5,758 nucleotides of DNA from Candidatus Aminicenantota bacterium (GTDB lineage Bacteria; Acidobacteriota; Aminicenantia; Aminicenantales; Aminicenantaceae). The notes under the pieces were generated by a model. That model was not told the origin of the DNA. It worked only from the letters and a program-made list of their open reading frames with translations, and did not search any database. Both the position numbers and the translations under genes were made by a program. The stretch spans positions 1 to 5,758 of the forward strand of contig JAUWYH010000108.1 in the NCBI GenBank assembly GCA_030615975.1, read 5' to 3'. Shown here piece after piece: positions 1-5,635 of this stretch (positions within the stretch are counted from its first letter, which is position 1; each line of letters begins with the position of its first letter).

Positions 1-315
1 CTGAGCTGAATAATTTGAGTATAGAGTGGAGACTTGGTCTGAAGCATCAAGAAATGAATAGGATGCCGAGTTAGCATCTCTTTTATTATAGCCAAAGGAG
101 AGATTAGGCAAAAATTTTTCGTTTGCAATTGAGACTGAAATATCAGCAAGCTTCGGGTACAATACTTCAATGGCTACGCCGAGGTTGTTCTCCATGGCTT
201 TCAGTATGCAGTCTTCAAGGGAAAGAGAGAGAGATTTTTCTTCCTGCTGGGCTAGAGAAAGTGTTGCCAAACAAAAAACCGAGGCTATAAAAACTCCTGT
301 TACTCTTTTAACCAT
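1..315 (-). CDS. TolC-family outer-membrane efflux channel, N-terminal part (runs off the left edge)
   Basis: This is an uninterrupted reading frame of 105 codons from the ATG at 315-313 to base 1, with no stop, so the gene continues outside the window. A strong ribosome-binding site, AAGGAGG, sits six bases before the ATG. Residues 1-22 form a signal peptide: basic MVKR, a hydrophobic stretch, then SLA|QQ as the likely cleavage site. Residues 29-75 have the layout of the first TolC/OEP repeat: LSLEDCILKAMENNLGVAIE, followed by a helix and the FLPNLSFGY turn into the first beta strand. In this family the protein forms a trimeric channel across the outer membrane and periplasm. Lying downstream of macA- and macB-like genes on the same strand, it probably supplies the exit duct of that pump. 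A 228-bp gap separates it from the permease, so it may have its own expression signal. The family call is firm; the substrate is unknown. Confidence 0.88.
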   Translation of the reverse strand, partial: MVKRVTGVFIASVFCLATLSLAQQEEKSLSLSLEDCILKAMENNLGVAIEVLYPKLADISVSIANEKFLPNLSFGYNKRDANSASYSFLDASDQVSTLYSNYSAQ

Positions 316-340
316 TTTAGTCCTCCTTATGAATTATAAA

Positions 341-358
341 AAGCAAGACAAGTAAGAC
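341..358. repeat. Two-copy 9-bp tandem repeat AAGYAAGAC
   Basis: AAGCAAGAC (341-349) is followed directly by AAGTAAGAC (350-358), one mismatch in nine. On the minus strand this lies about 25 bases upstream of the TolC-like start codon, just before its ribosome-binding site. It may be a small binding site or a chance duplication; two copies are too few to decide. Confidence 0.4.
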
Positions 359-486
359 AGGCGAGAGAAGCGAAATTTTAATTTTTGCCTGTTATGTACA
401 CCTCATCTTTTTTTATTTTTATAACTCCAAATAATTCTTTCTTTTACTGTTGACTCTTCACTCCATATGGGCCTCCAGGTATCAAT

Positions 487-502
487 TTAATACTAATATT
501 AA
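487..502. repeat. AT-only inverted repeat TTAATA-CTAA-TATTAA
   Basis: This is a perfect six-base-pair dyad with a four-base loop, made only of A and T in the arms. It lies about 40 bases downstream of the permease stop codon. The stem would be weak as RNA and has no U run after it, so it is not called a terminator. In AT-rich intergenic DNA such dyads arise easily by chance. Confidence 0.35.
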
Positions 503-543
503 GACCCTTCGACCCATTAGGGCTAACAGTCAATAAGTTTAAT

Positions 544-1764
544 TTATTCGTATCTTAATGCTTCGATAGGATCTAACTTTGATGCCTTGCGGGCGGGGTA
601 GAAACCGAAAAATACTCCTACCGAGCCTGAAAAGAGAAAAGCTAAGGCAATGGAATCTATAGAAACCAAAGTTTGCCAACCAGCAAAATGAGATATCAGA
701 TTAGAACTGAGCACGCCCATACCAATTCCTATGATTCCTCCAAGGAAACTTAATACAATGGCCTCTGCCAGGAATTGGAGAAGAATATCCTTCTCTCGAG
801 CTCCTACCGACATTCTTATCCCTATTTCTCTGATTCGCTCGGTTACCGAGACAAGCATGATATTCATAATGCCTATTCCTCCCACAAGAAGAGAGACAGA
901 AGCAATGCCCCCGAGAAGAATAGTCAGTATCTTGGTTGATTCTGCAGCTCCTTCAGCGATTTCCGACATGTTCCTTACATTAAAGTCATCTTCTGCTCCA
1001 GGGGCAATCTTATGTCGAATCCGGAGGATTTCTTCTATTTGTTCCACGGCTTCCATGCTTCTGGCCATGGATATGGCTGAGACATCTATGGAATTAATCC
1101 TATCGGTCCTTCCGATGAGCCTTCTTTGGGCAGTTGTGTAAGGGATGGCGATCATATCATCCCTGTTGAACCATCCGCCCGCTTCTCCTCGCGATTTTAA
1201 GACACCGATTACCCTGAAAGGAATTTTCTTGATCCTTATGATCTGTCCTATGGGATCTGCTCCCTCGAAAAGATTCTCATTCACCTCACTTCCCAAAACA
1301 CAGACTTTTTGCCCTGATTTGACTATGATCTCATCAAAGAAAATTCCCTCTTCGATTTCCCAATTTCTTATTTCCGGATACTTCGCTCCAACACCCTGGA
1401 TAGATGTATTCCAGTTTTTATTACCGTAGATTATCTGTGCTCGAGTTGAGACATTGGGTGAAATATATCTTACTGCGTCAGCTTTCTCTTCTATGGCCTT
1501 GGCGTCATCTGGAGTAAGATTTTGGTATGTTCCTCCTCCGCCGTGACGGCCGCGAAAAGAACGGCTTCCAGGACGGACAAAGAGCAAATTGGTTCCCATA
1601 GAATCGAATCGTTCTTCAACAGCACGCTTAGCGCCCTGTCCGATGCTGATCATGGATATTACAGCACCTACTCCAATGATTATGCCTAAGGCTGTTAGAA
1701 AAGAGCGCATCTTGTTCCGGCTTAATGCCCGCAATGAAATACGAATCGTCCTTATTATGTTCAT
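544..1764 (-). CDS. macB: MacB-type ABC transporter permease (FtsX/MacB core domain)
   Basis: The 406-residue protein has the standard MacB permease plan. An N-terminal amphipathic stretch and TM1 (about 22-45, ALGIIIGVGAVISMISIG) precede a large periplasmic MacB_PCD domain (about 46-275). TM2 to TM4 follow at about 278-305, 328-358 and 370-390. Family hallmarks are GGIGIMNIMLVSVTERIREI (295-314), then IRMSVGAREKDIL in the cytoplasmic coupling region, and the C-terminal YPARKASKLDPIEALRYE. The Gly/Arg-rich segment at 65-79 after TM1 is common in this family. MacB permeases do not form a substrate tunnel; the dimer uses ATP to transmit motion to the periplasmic adaptor and outer-membrane channel. 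The start lies four bases after the ATPase stop, preceded by GAGAGTG, so the two are coupled. The symbol marks family only; macrolide export is not shown, and lipopeptides, toxins or other periplasmic molecules are equally possible cargo. Confidence 0.93.
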   Translation of the reverse strand: MNIIRTIRISLRALSRNKMRSFLTALGIIIGVGAVISMISIGQGAKRAVEERFDSMGTNLLFVRPGSRSFRGRHGGGGTYQNLTPDDAKAIEEKADAVRYISPNVSTRAQIIYGNKNWNTSIQGVGAKYPEIRNWEIEEGIFFDEIIVKSGQKVCVLGSEVNENLFEGADPIGQIIRIKKIPFRVIGVLKSRGEAGGWFNRDDMIAIPYTTAQRRLIGRTDRINSIDVSAISMARSMEAVEQIEEILRIRHKIAPGAEDDFNVRNMSEIAEGAAESTKILTILLGGIASVSLLVGGIGIMNIMLVSVTERIREIGIRMSVGAREKDILLQFLAEAIVLSFLGGIIGIGMGVLSSNLISHFAGWQTLVSIDSIALAFLFSGSVGVFFGFYPARKASKLDPIEALRYE

Positions 1765-1768
1765 TTTT

Positions 1769-2461
1769 TCACTCTCTTTCTTCTTTTATGATTTTTCCGT
1801 CTCTAAGATAGATTTTTTTGTGGGCAATCTTAGATACATCAGGATCATGTGTGACCAGAATAATTGTAATATTTTTTTCCTGGTTAAGATTTTTAAAGAT
1901 GTCCATTATTTCTGCCCCTGTTTTTGTGTCCAGATTTCCTGTCGGTTCATCTGCCAGAAGGAGGGAAGGACTGTTCACCAATGCTCTTGCTATGGCTACT
2001 CTCTGCTGCTCCCCTCCAGAGAGCTGATTTGTCCGGTGAAGCTCTCTTCCCTCCAGACCCACTACTGAAAGAGCTTTATAAGCCAAATCCCTTGTCTTTT
2101 TTCTTGGAATGTTTGAATACAGAAGAGGGAGCTCGGTGTTTTCTAAAGCTGTTGTGCGAGAGAGAAGGTTAAAAGTCTGGAAAACGAAGCCAATTTTTTT
2201 GTTCCGAATGCGTGCCAGCTTGTTCTTATCCAGAGTAGAGACTTCTTCTCCTTCCAGATAATACTTTCCTTCTGTTGGTTTGTCCAGGCAGCCTATGATG
2301 TTCATAAGCGTCGATTTGCCTGAGCCAGAGGGACCCATGATAGCCAATAAATCACCTTGTTGAACTCTGTATGATATACCACTTAAAGCTCTGACTTGAG
2401 TTTCGCCTACTTTGTAGACTCTTGTTAAATTTTCTATTCGGATGAGATCGTTATTATCCAT
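1769..2461 (-). CDS. MacB/LolD-type ABC transporter ATP-binding protein
   Basis: This 230-residue protein is a complete ABC nucleotide-binding domain of the MacB/LolD/FtsE group. Visible motifs are Walker A GPSGSGKST (43-51, K49), Q-loop glutamine Q95 in FVFQTFNLL, signature LSGGEQQ (147-153), Walker B LLLADE (167-172) with catalytic E172, D-loop GNLD (175-178) and switch histidine H205 in VTHD. All catalytic residues are present, so it should be active. It acts on the cytoplasmic face as a dimer with the permease encoded next. In E. coli MacB the two domains are fused; here they are separate genes. The ATG at 2461 is preceded by AAGGAAG. The 44-bp gap from the adaptor gene shows no terminator, so co-transcription is likely. 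The pairing with a MacA-like gene favours MacB over LolD. Confidence 0.95.
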   Translation of the reverse strand: MDNNDLIRIENLTRVYKVGETQVRALSGISYRVQQGDLLAIMGPSGSGKSTLMNIIGCLDKPTEGKYYLEGEEVSTLDKNKLARIRNKKIGFVFQTFNLLSRTTALENTELPLLYSNIPRKKTRDLAYKALSVVGLEGRELHRTNQLSGGEQQRVAIARALVNSPSLLLADEPTGNLDTKTGAEIMDIFKNLNQEKNITIILVTHDPDVSKIAHKKIYLRDGKIIKEERE

Positions 2462-2505
2462 TTTTTACTCTTCCTTATCTTAAGTTTTAGGAGAAGGAAT
2501 GTTTA

Positions 2506-3864
2506 TCATCTCCTCATCATATACATTCCCCTCATAATATTACTTCTGGAACTTCCACTTCTTTCATTTGCTGAGCCTTTGCCCGTGATTACTTCCTGCC
2601 CTTCCTTCAGGTTGCCCCAGACAACTTGTATATAACTGTTATCCGTGACTCCTGTCCTTATAAAAACCAGTCGAAGCTTGCCGTTCTCATCTTCTATCCA
2701 AACTCGAGAGAACTGTCTCATCCTTGATCCTTGGTGTCCTGTTCCTCCCAAGTTCATCATTTGACGTTCTCCACCTGGCCTCTGTCCAGCTTGTCTTTCA
2801 GAGCTTCTTCCTGTAGGTGACCCACCTTCCTGGGTAGTTCTGTCTCTTCCTCCTGCCATTTCTTTGCGCATGTTTTCAAATATTTCTCTCATTTCTTCAG
2901 GAGTTAATGAAGGGTTGAATCGTAGGGCCGAATTCGGGACAAGCAGGACATTTTTTGCTTCGCCGACAACCACAGAGGCTGTGGCAGTCATGCCTGGTCT
3001 TAACTTTAGTTCGGGGTTATCCACTTCAACGATGGTTGTGTATGTGACAACATTTTGGATGATTTCAGGCGAATACCTAACCTGGGTGATTTTCCCTGAA
3101 AAATTTTCATCAGGAAAGGCATCGACAGTAAATCTGACTTTTTGGCCATCTTTTACCTTCCCGATATCAGCCTCATCCACACTGCATTCCACCTGCATTT
3201 TGCTCAGATCATTGGCAATTTTAAAGAGGACAGGAGCTTGAAAACTGGCAGCTACCGTCTGACCGACGTTTATATTTCGGGAAATGACGATTCCATCAAT
3301 TGGAGATTTGATGATTGTATAGGTAAGGTCTACTTTGCTTGAGTCGAGCTGGGACTTTGCCTGCTCCAACCTTGCTTCTGCAGATTGGAGATCAGCCTTG
3401 GCGCTGAAGTATTGCGTTTCCGCAGTTTCTTTTTCTTCGAAAGATATTAAATTTTTTTCAAAAAGATTCAATGCCCGATCATGTCTTTTCTTTGTGTATT
3501 CAAGAGTGACCTTGGCTTTTTCGAGCGAGGCCTGGGCACTCTTGTAATTGGCCTCATTCTGTTGAACTCGAGTCAAGAAGAGAGATTGGTCAAGCTCAGC
3601 TATAATTTGGCCCTCTTTGACCTCAGAGTTGAAGTCTACATAAAGTTTATGGATTTTCCCTGAGACTTGGCTGCCGACATCAACAATGTTAACCGGGTTT
3701 AATGAACCTGTTGTGACGACAATGGCTTCAATATCTCCTTTTTCAACCGCCTCTTTTTTATATCCTATGTCATTGTTTTTATTGCGCTTAAATAAAGCAA
3801 ACCCAAAAACAATTCCTGCAATAACTACAATGATAACAACACCGATTGTGATTTTCTTTTTCAT
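2506..3864 (-). CDS. macA: MacA-type periplasmic adaptor (HlyD/RND-MFP family)
   Basis: This 452-residue membrane-fusion protein links the permease to an outer-membrane channel. Residues 5-25 form an N-terminal membrane anchor. The first lipoyl half lies at about 61-93 (VGSQVSGKIHKLYVDFNSEV), a long alpha-helical hairpin at about 95-180, and the second lipoyl half at about 183-217 (IIKSPIDGIVISRNINVGQT). A beta-barrel domain follows to about 300 (LRPGMTATASV). The membrane-proximal domain at about 386-430 includes SRVWIEDENGKLRLVFIRTG. The opening GDIEAIVVTTGSLNPVNIVDVGSQ is typical of MacA. Between barrel and final domain lies an extra stretch, about 319-385: a charged helix followed by Gly/Arg/Gln-rich low-complexity sequence. 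The C terminus is Met/Arg-rich (MRGMYMMRR). The start lies five bases after the preceding stop, with an AAAGGA site within that gene's last codons. The family is certain; the substrate is not. Confidence 0.93.
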   Translation of the reverse strand: MKKKITIGVVIIVVIAGIVFGFALFKRNKNNDIGYKKEAVEKGDIEAIVVTTGSLNPVNIVDVGSQVSGKIHKLYVDFNSEVKEGQIIAELDQSLFLTRVQQNEANYKSAQASLEKAKVTLEYTKKRHDRALNLFEKNLISFEEKETAETQYFSAKADLQSAEARLEQAKSQLDSSKVDLTYTIIKSPIDGIVISRNINVGQTVAASFQAPVLFKIANDLSKMQVECSVDEADIGKVKDGQKVRFTVDAFPDENFSGKITQVRYSPEIIQNVVTYTTIVEVDNPELKLRPGMTATASVVVGEAKNVLLVPNSALRFNPSLTPEEMREIFENMRKEMAGGRDRTTQEGGSPTGRSSERQAGQRPGGERQMMNLGGTGHQGSRMRQFSRVWIEDENGKLRLVFIRTGVTDNSYIQVVWGNLKEGQEVITGKGSANERSGSSRSNIMRGMYMMRR

Positions 3865-3869
3865 TTCTT

Positions 3870-4301
3870 TTATCCTTTATCTTTTCTGTATTTTTTTGAA
3901 TGCTTATTTCTTTTTTCCACATCCTTTTTCCTCTGGGATATATATTTTTTAATCATCGCTTCAAATTTAAGATTTTGCTCTGGTGTTAAAACATCTCTGA
4001 TTTCATTTTTGAGTTGAGACCTTATGCTCGAAAGGCTTTCATTGATATGGCTTCTCAAATTTTTGAATCTTTCCTCATTATTCTTAAAAATTCCCCTTAT
4101 CTGTTCCTGCTGTTCTAAAGTGAGGTTTAACTCTTTGGCCATCATTTCAAGAGAAGGAAATCGAACAGGACTTTTTCTTTTTATTTTTTTATCTCCTCTT
4201 TTGTCGATTACGTGCCTTTCAAAAAGAATTCCACCTGTGATGCCAGTAGCAAAAACAATAACCAGAGAAAATACAATCCAAAATTTATATTGGTTTTTCA
4301 T
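3870..4301 (-). CDS. Membrane-anchored Spy/CpxP/CnrX-like periplasmic protein
   Basis: This 143-residue protein has one N-terminal hydrophobic segment (about 7-27) with no clear signal-peptidase site, so it is probably an anchor with the rest in the periplasm. The mature part is helical, highly charged and basic. Two LTxxQ-like elements, LNLTLEQQEQIRGIFK (58-73) and LTPEQNLKFEAMIKK (105-119), are the hallmark repeats of the Spy/CpxP/ZraP/CnrX superfamily. Members act as periplasmic chaperones, metal sensors or partners of stress regulators. The only histidines are H30, H85 and H134, so a CnrX-type metal site is not evident. The start codon overlaps the anti-sigma stop as ATGA, after AAGGAG nine bases upstream, which argues for translational coupling and a joint role. 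It may modulate the anti-sigma factor, as CnrX does with CnrY, or protect periplasmic proteins; neither is proven. Confidence 0.75.
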   Translation of the reverse strand: MKNQYKFWIVFSLVIVFATGITGGILFERHVIDKRGDKKIKRKSPVRFPSLEMMAKELNLTLEQQEQIRGIFKNNEERFKNLRSHINESLSSIRSQLKNEIRDVLTPEQNLKFEAMIKKYISQRKKDVEKRNKHSKKYRKDKG

Positions 4302-4792
4302 GGGAAATATCTCCTTATATCGTTTTTTTCTTCCATTGCAGTGAAAATGAGCATCATGTTTTTATTTTCGACTTTTTCTTCTTCAAGCAATGTTGTTGTT
4401 TCCTGAAGAGGGTTAAGGTTGCGAAGCAAAAGAACTTCCGATTGACTCAATTCTTGACTTTTGGGAGGAGAGAAAAGAATTATCACCATAGCAAGTAGCA
4501 ACACAAGAAGCAGAGAAATAGGCACTGCCCTGATGCTCCACTGTTTAACCGACGTCCAGACTGCATCTTTTTCCCTTTCTTTTATTTTCGTTTGGATGCG
4601 CTCTAAGAAATAAGGATTTGGTTCTGAGTCCTCCTCTTTTCTTAAAAGACCAAGGATAGTTTCATATTCTTTTCTTTTAGCCTGACATAAAAGACAGCTT
4701 CTTAAATGGCTTTCAAGATTTTCTTTCTCCTCATCTTTTAAGAGATCGTCGAAAGAACGCAGAAGCAATTTTTCTATTTTTTTACATTTCAT
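4298..4792 (-). CDS. Zinc-finger (ZAS-type) transmembrane anti-sigma factor
   Basis: This 164-residue protein carries an N-terminal zinc-binding anti-sigma domain: C3, H29, C33 and C36 give the Cys...His-x3-Cys-x2-Cys pattern of zf-HC2 anti-sigma factors (SHLRSCLLC at 28-36). A charged helical linker (about 50-85) leads to a single membrane helix at about 88-107 (VPISLLLVLLLAMVIILF) and a periplasmic tail of about 57 residues with no recognised domain. It should bind and inhibit the sigma factor encoded just upstream, keeping it at the inner membrane. The ATG overlaps the last 11 bases of the sigma gene, and its ribosome-binding site AAAGGAGGA lies inside the sigma C-terminal codons, giving tight coupling and near-equal dosage. 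Whether release occurs by proteolysis (RseA-like) or conformational change cannot be read from the sequence. Confidence 0.85.
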   Translation of the reverse strand: MKCKKIEKLLLRSFDDLLKDEEKENLESHLRSCLLCQAKRKEYETILGLLRKEEDSEPNPYFLERIQTKIKEREKDAVWTSVKQWSIRAVPISLLLVLLLAMVIILFSPPKSQELSQSEVLLLRNLNPLQETTTLLEEEKVENKNMMLIFTAMEEKNDIRRYFP

Positions 4793-5357
4793 AGCTTCCT
4801 CCTTTCTGAATTAGGAAAGGTGCTAATTTTTTCCGAAGCATTTTCCTGGCTCTGTGTAGACGCGAGTCTACAGTTCCAGGGAAAATTTTTAGGATTTTAG
4901 CGATCTCTCCATATGAGAAACCTTGAATATCTCTTAAAGACAGAATGATCTGGTATTTTTCAGGAAGAGCCTGAATAGCTTTGTGAACGAGTTTTCTCCT
5001 CTGTTCCTCTGCATGTTCCCTTTCTTTCCTCATCGTTTCGTCTTCCTGAATGAATGAGATCTCCTTGATGTTTTCTAGTCTTATTCTTCTCATCCTGCCT
5101 TTTTTTCTTAAATAATCTTTGACATGGTTGACAGTTATTCGATAGAGCCAGGTCCCAAATTCTGACTTGAGATTAAATTTAGAAAGGGCAAAAAAAGCCT
5201 TAATAAAGGCCTCCTGAGCCAAATCATCAGCAACATTCTGGTTTCGTGTTAGACTGTATACTAAGTTAAACACTTTTATTCTGTATTTTCTAACGAGAAC
5301 GGCGAAGGCCTCTTCGTCGCCTTTTTGGCCCAGTTGAACCAGCTCTTTTTCTTCCAT
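4782..5357 (-). CDS. ECF-family RNA polymerase sigma factor (RpoE-like)
   Basis: This 191-residue protein has only the two sigma domains expected of the extracytoplasmic-function group. Region 2 spans about 20-86 and includes DDLAQEAFIKAFFAL (44-58) and FGTWLYRITVNHVKDYLRKK (67-86), which contacts the -10 element. A charged linker (about 87-125) follows. Region 4 spans about 128-178 (LPEKYQIILSLRDIQGFSYG, then the helix-turn-helix EIAKILKIFPGTVDSRLHRARKML) and recognises the -35 element. Length is normal for the family. The ATG at 5357 is preceded by AAAGGTGA, complementary to the 16S tail, and by an in-frame TGA, so no longer start is possible. It is the first gene of the operon and overlaps its anti-sigma gene by 11 bp. 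A matching RpoE-like promoter lies just upstream, suggesting that it controls itself and the efflux genes downstream. Confidence 0.93.
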   Translation of the reverse strand: MEEKELVQLGQKGDEEAFAVLVRKYRIKVFNLVYSLTRNQNVADDLAQEAFIKAFFALSKFNLKSEFGTWLYRITVNHVKDYLRKKGRMRRIRLENIKEISFIQEDETMRKEREHAEEQRRKLVHKAIQALPEKYQIILSLRDIQGFSYGEIAKILKIFPGTVDSRLHRARKMLRKKLAPFLIQKGGSYEM

Positions 5358-5377
5358 TCACCTTTAATAATTCTTTA

Positions 5378-5402
5378 CCTCCGTACATAATTTAGACGGA
5401 GG
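5378..5402. repeat. Perfect 7-bp dyad CCTCCGT-N11-ACGGAGG upstream of the sigma gene
   Basis: The arms are at 5378-5384 and 5396-5402, with an 11-base centre. The right arm overlaps the GTC of the candidate ECF -10 element and the left arm falls at or just after the predicted start of transcription, a typical position for an operator. A third, partial copy of the motif (TTCCGT, 5416-5421) lies in the candidate -35 region and could pair with the right arm instead. If transcription starts further upstream, the same dyad could form an RNA hairpin in the leader. No known regulator is recognised. Confidence 0.55.
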
Positions 5403-5419
5403 AAAGAAGAAAATCTTCC
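5392..5419 (-). promoter_or_regulatory. Candidate ECF (RpoE-type) promoter of the operon
   Basis: On the minus strand, GGAAGAT (5419-5413) and GTCTAA (5397-5392) are separated by exactly 15 bases. The E. coli sigma-E consensus is close to GGAACTT-N15/16-GTCTAA, so the -10 is a full match and the -35 keeps the key GGAA. Transcription would start near 5385, about 28 bases before the sigma ATG. The ECF factor encoded here has RpoE-like regions 2 and 4, so autoregulation is the natural reading. This is a pattern match only. Confidence 0.5.
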
Positions 5420-5459
5420 GTTTAATTAAATAAACAGAAATATTCTTTTTTTCGTTTCT

Positions 5460-5488
5460 ATTTTAAGCGATAGGAATTGATCTTTAAA
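5460..5488 (-). promoter_or_regulatory. Weak sigma70-like promoter candidate upstream of the ECF promoter
   Basis: On the minus strand, TTTAAA (5488-5483) is followed after 17 bases by TAAAAT (5465-5460): four of six matches to the -35 consensus and five of six to the -10. It could give basal expression of the operon, with the ECF promoter amplifying it. The region is AT-rich, so chance matches are common. Confidence 0.25.
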
Positions 5489-5635
5489 GTACTATTTGCT
5501 TTGGTATAGAGAAAAAGTTTGAAGGAATAGAAGAATAATGTTCCTCTTTCTTAAAGATATAATGTTTTTAAAGGTGAGTGTTATTTTTTAGATTCTCATT
5601 ATAAGCTATGCGGTCTTATCTCTTATAGGAAAGGC

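Larger units (their letters stand above)
316..543. other. Intergenic gap between permease and TolC-like gene
   Basis: This 228-bp gap is the only long break in the operon. I see no convincing intrinsic terminator: the best GC stem on the minus strand, GCCC-TAAT-GGGT near 511-523, is four pairs long and lacks a U tract. The gap holds an AT-only inverted repeat (487-502), a spaced 6-bp inverted repeat ACAGGC/GCCTGT (357-362 and 387-392), and a 9-bp tandem repeat (341-358). In one minus frame, bases 539-378 give peptide-like text interrupted by a single TAA at 446-444. This could be a decayed small gene or chance. No promoter for the TolC-like gene can be assigned with confidence. Confidence 0.6.

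Noticed and set aside
333..338. TATAAT on the minus strand as a promoter for the TolC-like gene
   Set aside because: Transcription would start inside the ribosome-binding site about ten bases from the ATG, and there is no acceptable -35 at the right distance.
170..355. Plus-strand frame of 61 codons opposite the TolC-like gene
   Set aside because: It is antisense to the signal peptide and first helices of the TolC-like protein, which has a strong ribosome-binding site and clear family sequence. No support for coding on the plus strand.
511..523. GCCC-TAAT-GGGT hairpin as a terminator after the permease
   Set aside because: The stem is only four pairs with one wobble and has no U tract after it.
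1589..2068. A 159-codon plus-strand reading frame and several shorter ones opposite the operon genes
   Set aside because: They lie antisense to genes with complete family motifs, and their translations show no recognisable domain. They are shadows of the real genes.
544..2461. Split ATPase and permease taken as a broken MacB
   Set aside because: Both proteins are full length with all motifs and clean stops. Separate genes are a normal arrangement outside the E. coli type.
3870..4301. Calling the Spy-like gene a heavy-metal sensor
   Set aside because: Family resemblance and operon position fit, but the scattered histidines give no visible metal site, so the specific function is not claimed.
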